Assembly (NCBI GenBank): GCA_002422795.1
Contig: DITJ01000066.1
Coordinates: 1-7,150 of the forward strand
Direction: 5' to 3'
Length of the DNA stretch: 7,150 bases
Origin: Alphaproteobacteria bacterium UBA6187
GTDB lineage: Bacteria; Pseudomonadota; Alphaproteobacteria; Rickettsiales; UBA6187
A program made the position numbers and the translations under genes. Below the pieces are notes generated by a model that did not search any database, had not been told where the DNA came from, and saw nothing but the letters and a program-made list of their open reading frames with translations. Shown here piece after piece: positions 6,631 to 7,150 of the stretch (the first letter of the stretch is position 1; each line of letters opens with the position of its first letter).

Positions 6631-6656
6631 TTGTCACAATCTTGTTTAGTTATAAT
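6631..6656 (+). promoter_or_regulatory. Weak candidate promoter upstream of the small membrane protein gene
   Basis: A perfect -10 box TATAAT (6651-6656) lies 20 bases before the ATG at 6677. The only good -35-like hexamer, TTGTCA (6631-6636), is just 14 bases away, shorter than the usual 16-18. Either an activator is needed, the gene relies on read-through from htpG, or the match is chance. Confidence 0.3.
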
Positions 6657-6676
6657 AATCTTATGAGAGGTCTAAT

Positions 6677-7039
6677 ATGAAAGGAAATAAGGCATATACA
6701 GCTACTAATACTTCAGAAGCACCCCCAGTAGCAAATAATCAAGAACAGCCTCGCGAAAATGGAGGTATTATGACTCGCAGAAATGCAGGTATTATAGGTG
6801 TAATTTTGTGCTGCCCGATATTGTGCGCAGGTGCAATTCTATGTGCTTTTATGGGTGCGGATGTAAGCTGCGATATGGTGGATATAATGGGAGCTATTGA
6901 TCCTGCAGATACAGCAGCATTTACAGGTGCAGCCTCCAGCGCGGCCAGCGTGGTTACATCACCTAGTGATCGTGGCACTAAAAATAATAATTCTTTTGTT
7001 GAAATGGTAGAAGAAACCGACAAATCCAGAAGAATATAA
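6677..7039 (+). CDS. Small single-pass membrane protein of unknown function
   Basis: A 120-residue protein I do not recognise. Residues 1-31 are polar and rich in Thr, Asn, Pro and Gln. TRR (33-35) then precedes a hydrophobic stretch at about 37-60 that contains four cysteines (45, 46, 50, 56) and is long enough for one membrane span; a fifth Cys is at 65. The tail is Ala/Ser-rich (79-95) and ends charged (EETDKSRRI). The positive residues before the span suggest the N-terminus stays in the cytoplasm. No cysteine sits in a proper lipobox, so a lipoprotein is unlikely. AGAGG (6666-6670) precedes the ATG by six bases. A second in-frame ATG at 6770 has GGAGG just ahead of it and would give an 89-residue form starting MTRR with an N-terminal anchor or signal-like segment. 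Codon use looks natural, and nearby htpG gives no functional clue. It could still be a spurious frame. Confidence 0.6.
   Translation: MKGNKAYTATNTSEAPPVANNQEQPRENGGIMTRRNAGIIGVILCCPILCAGAILCAFMGADVSCDMVDIMGAIDPADTAAFTGAASSAASVVTSPSDRGTKNNNSFVEMVEETDKSRRI
6761..6765 (+). promoter_or_regulatory. Strong internal ribosome binding site before a second in-frame ATG
   Basis: GGAGG, continuing as GGAGGT, is four bases from the ATG at 6770, codon 32 of the small membrane protein. It matches anti-Shine-Dalgarno better than the site at 6666-6670, although the spacing is slightly short. Confidence 0.45.
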
Positions 7040-7150
7040 TTAAAATGTATTAGATACTGTTGAGATTTTTGCTGCTATCATCCTGGAAGCCAATATTCTT
7101 CACGGATATTCTTTTGATTTCTGGGCAGGGCCACCTCATAAATTTTTTAC

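Noticed and set aside
6739..7023. A 94-residue minus-strand open frame opposite the small membrane protein
   Set aside because: The plus-strand frame has a ribosome binding site and a clear membrane segment, whereas the minus-strand product looks like an antisense by-product of it.
6677..7039. Small protein as a lipoprotein or a toxin of a toxin-antitoxin pair
   Set aside because: No cysteine has a lipobox before it and there is no partner gene in the window, so neither idea is supported.

Overview
The window looks like chromosomal DNA from an AT-rich (roughly 40% G+C by eye) Gram-negative bacterium, most likely an alphaproteobacterium. Two things point there: the gene set is for a surface polysaccharide (O-antigen or capsule) sugar, and the C-terminal domain of HtpG carries the 'MDMRMERFL' type of sequence that I associate with alphaproteobacterial and rickettsial HtpG rather than the enterobacterial form. 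The lineage is an inference; no rRNA or tRNA is present.

Layout. Positions 1-271 (minus strand) hold the N-terminal 90 residues of a WbpA-type nucleotide-sugar dehydrogenase, cut by the window edge. An 81-base divergent intergenic region follows. On the plus strand come a WbpE-type PLP aminotransferase (353-1444), a WbpB-type Gfo/Idh/MocA dehydrogenase (start most likely 1441, ends 2514), a 248-base gap filled mainly by a 131-base inverted-repeat element, a WbpD-type left-handed beta-helix N-acetyltransferase (2763-3329) and a GT4 glycosyltransferase of WbuB type (3326-4540). The wbpE/wbpB and wbpD/glycosyltransferase pairs each overlap by four bases (ATGA), so each pair is probably translationally coupled.

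Together WbpA, WbpB, WbpE and WbpD are the four enzymes that convert UDP-GlcNAc to UDP-2,3-diacetamido-2,3-dideoxy-D-glucuronic acid, a known O-antigen precursor. The glycosyltransferase probably adds this or another sugar of the same repeat unit to a lipid-linked acceptor. No WbpI-type epimerase, flippase, polymerase or initiating transferase lies in the window.

After a 160-base regulatory gap with a heat-shock-like promoter comes a complete htpG (Hsp90, 4701-6590), unrelated to the sugar cluster. A small single-pass membrane protein of unknown function (6677-7039) follows, with a second in-frame start preceded by a strong ribosome binding site. The last 111 bases contain no gene I can support.

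The pathway and chaperone are ordinary. The parts most worth a second look are the TA-flanked, MITE-like inverted repeat inside the sugar operon and the unrecognised small membrane protein. I did not find convincing evidence of a novel defence or mobile system.
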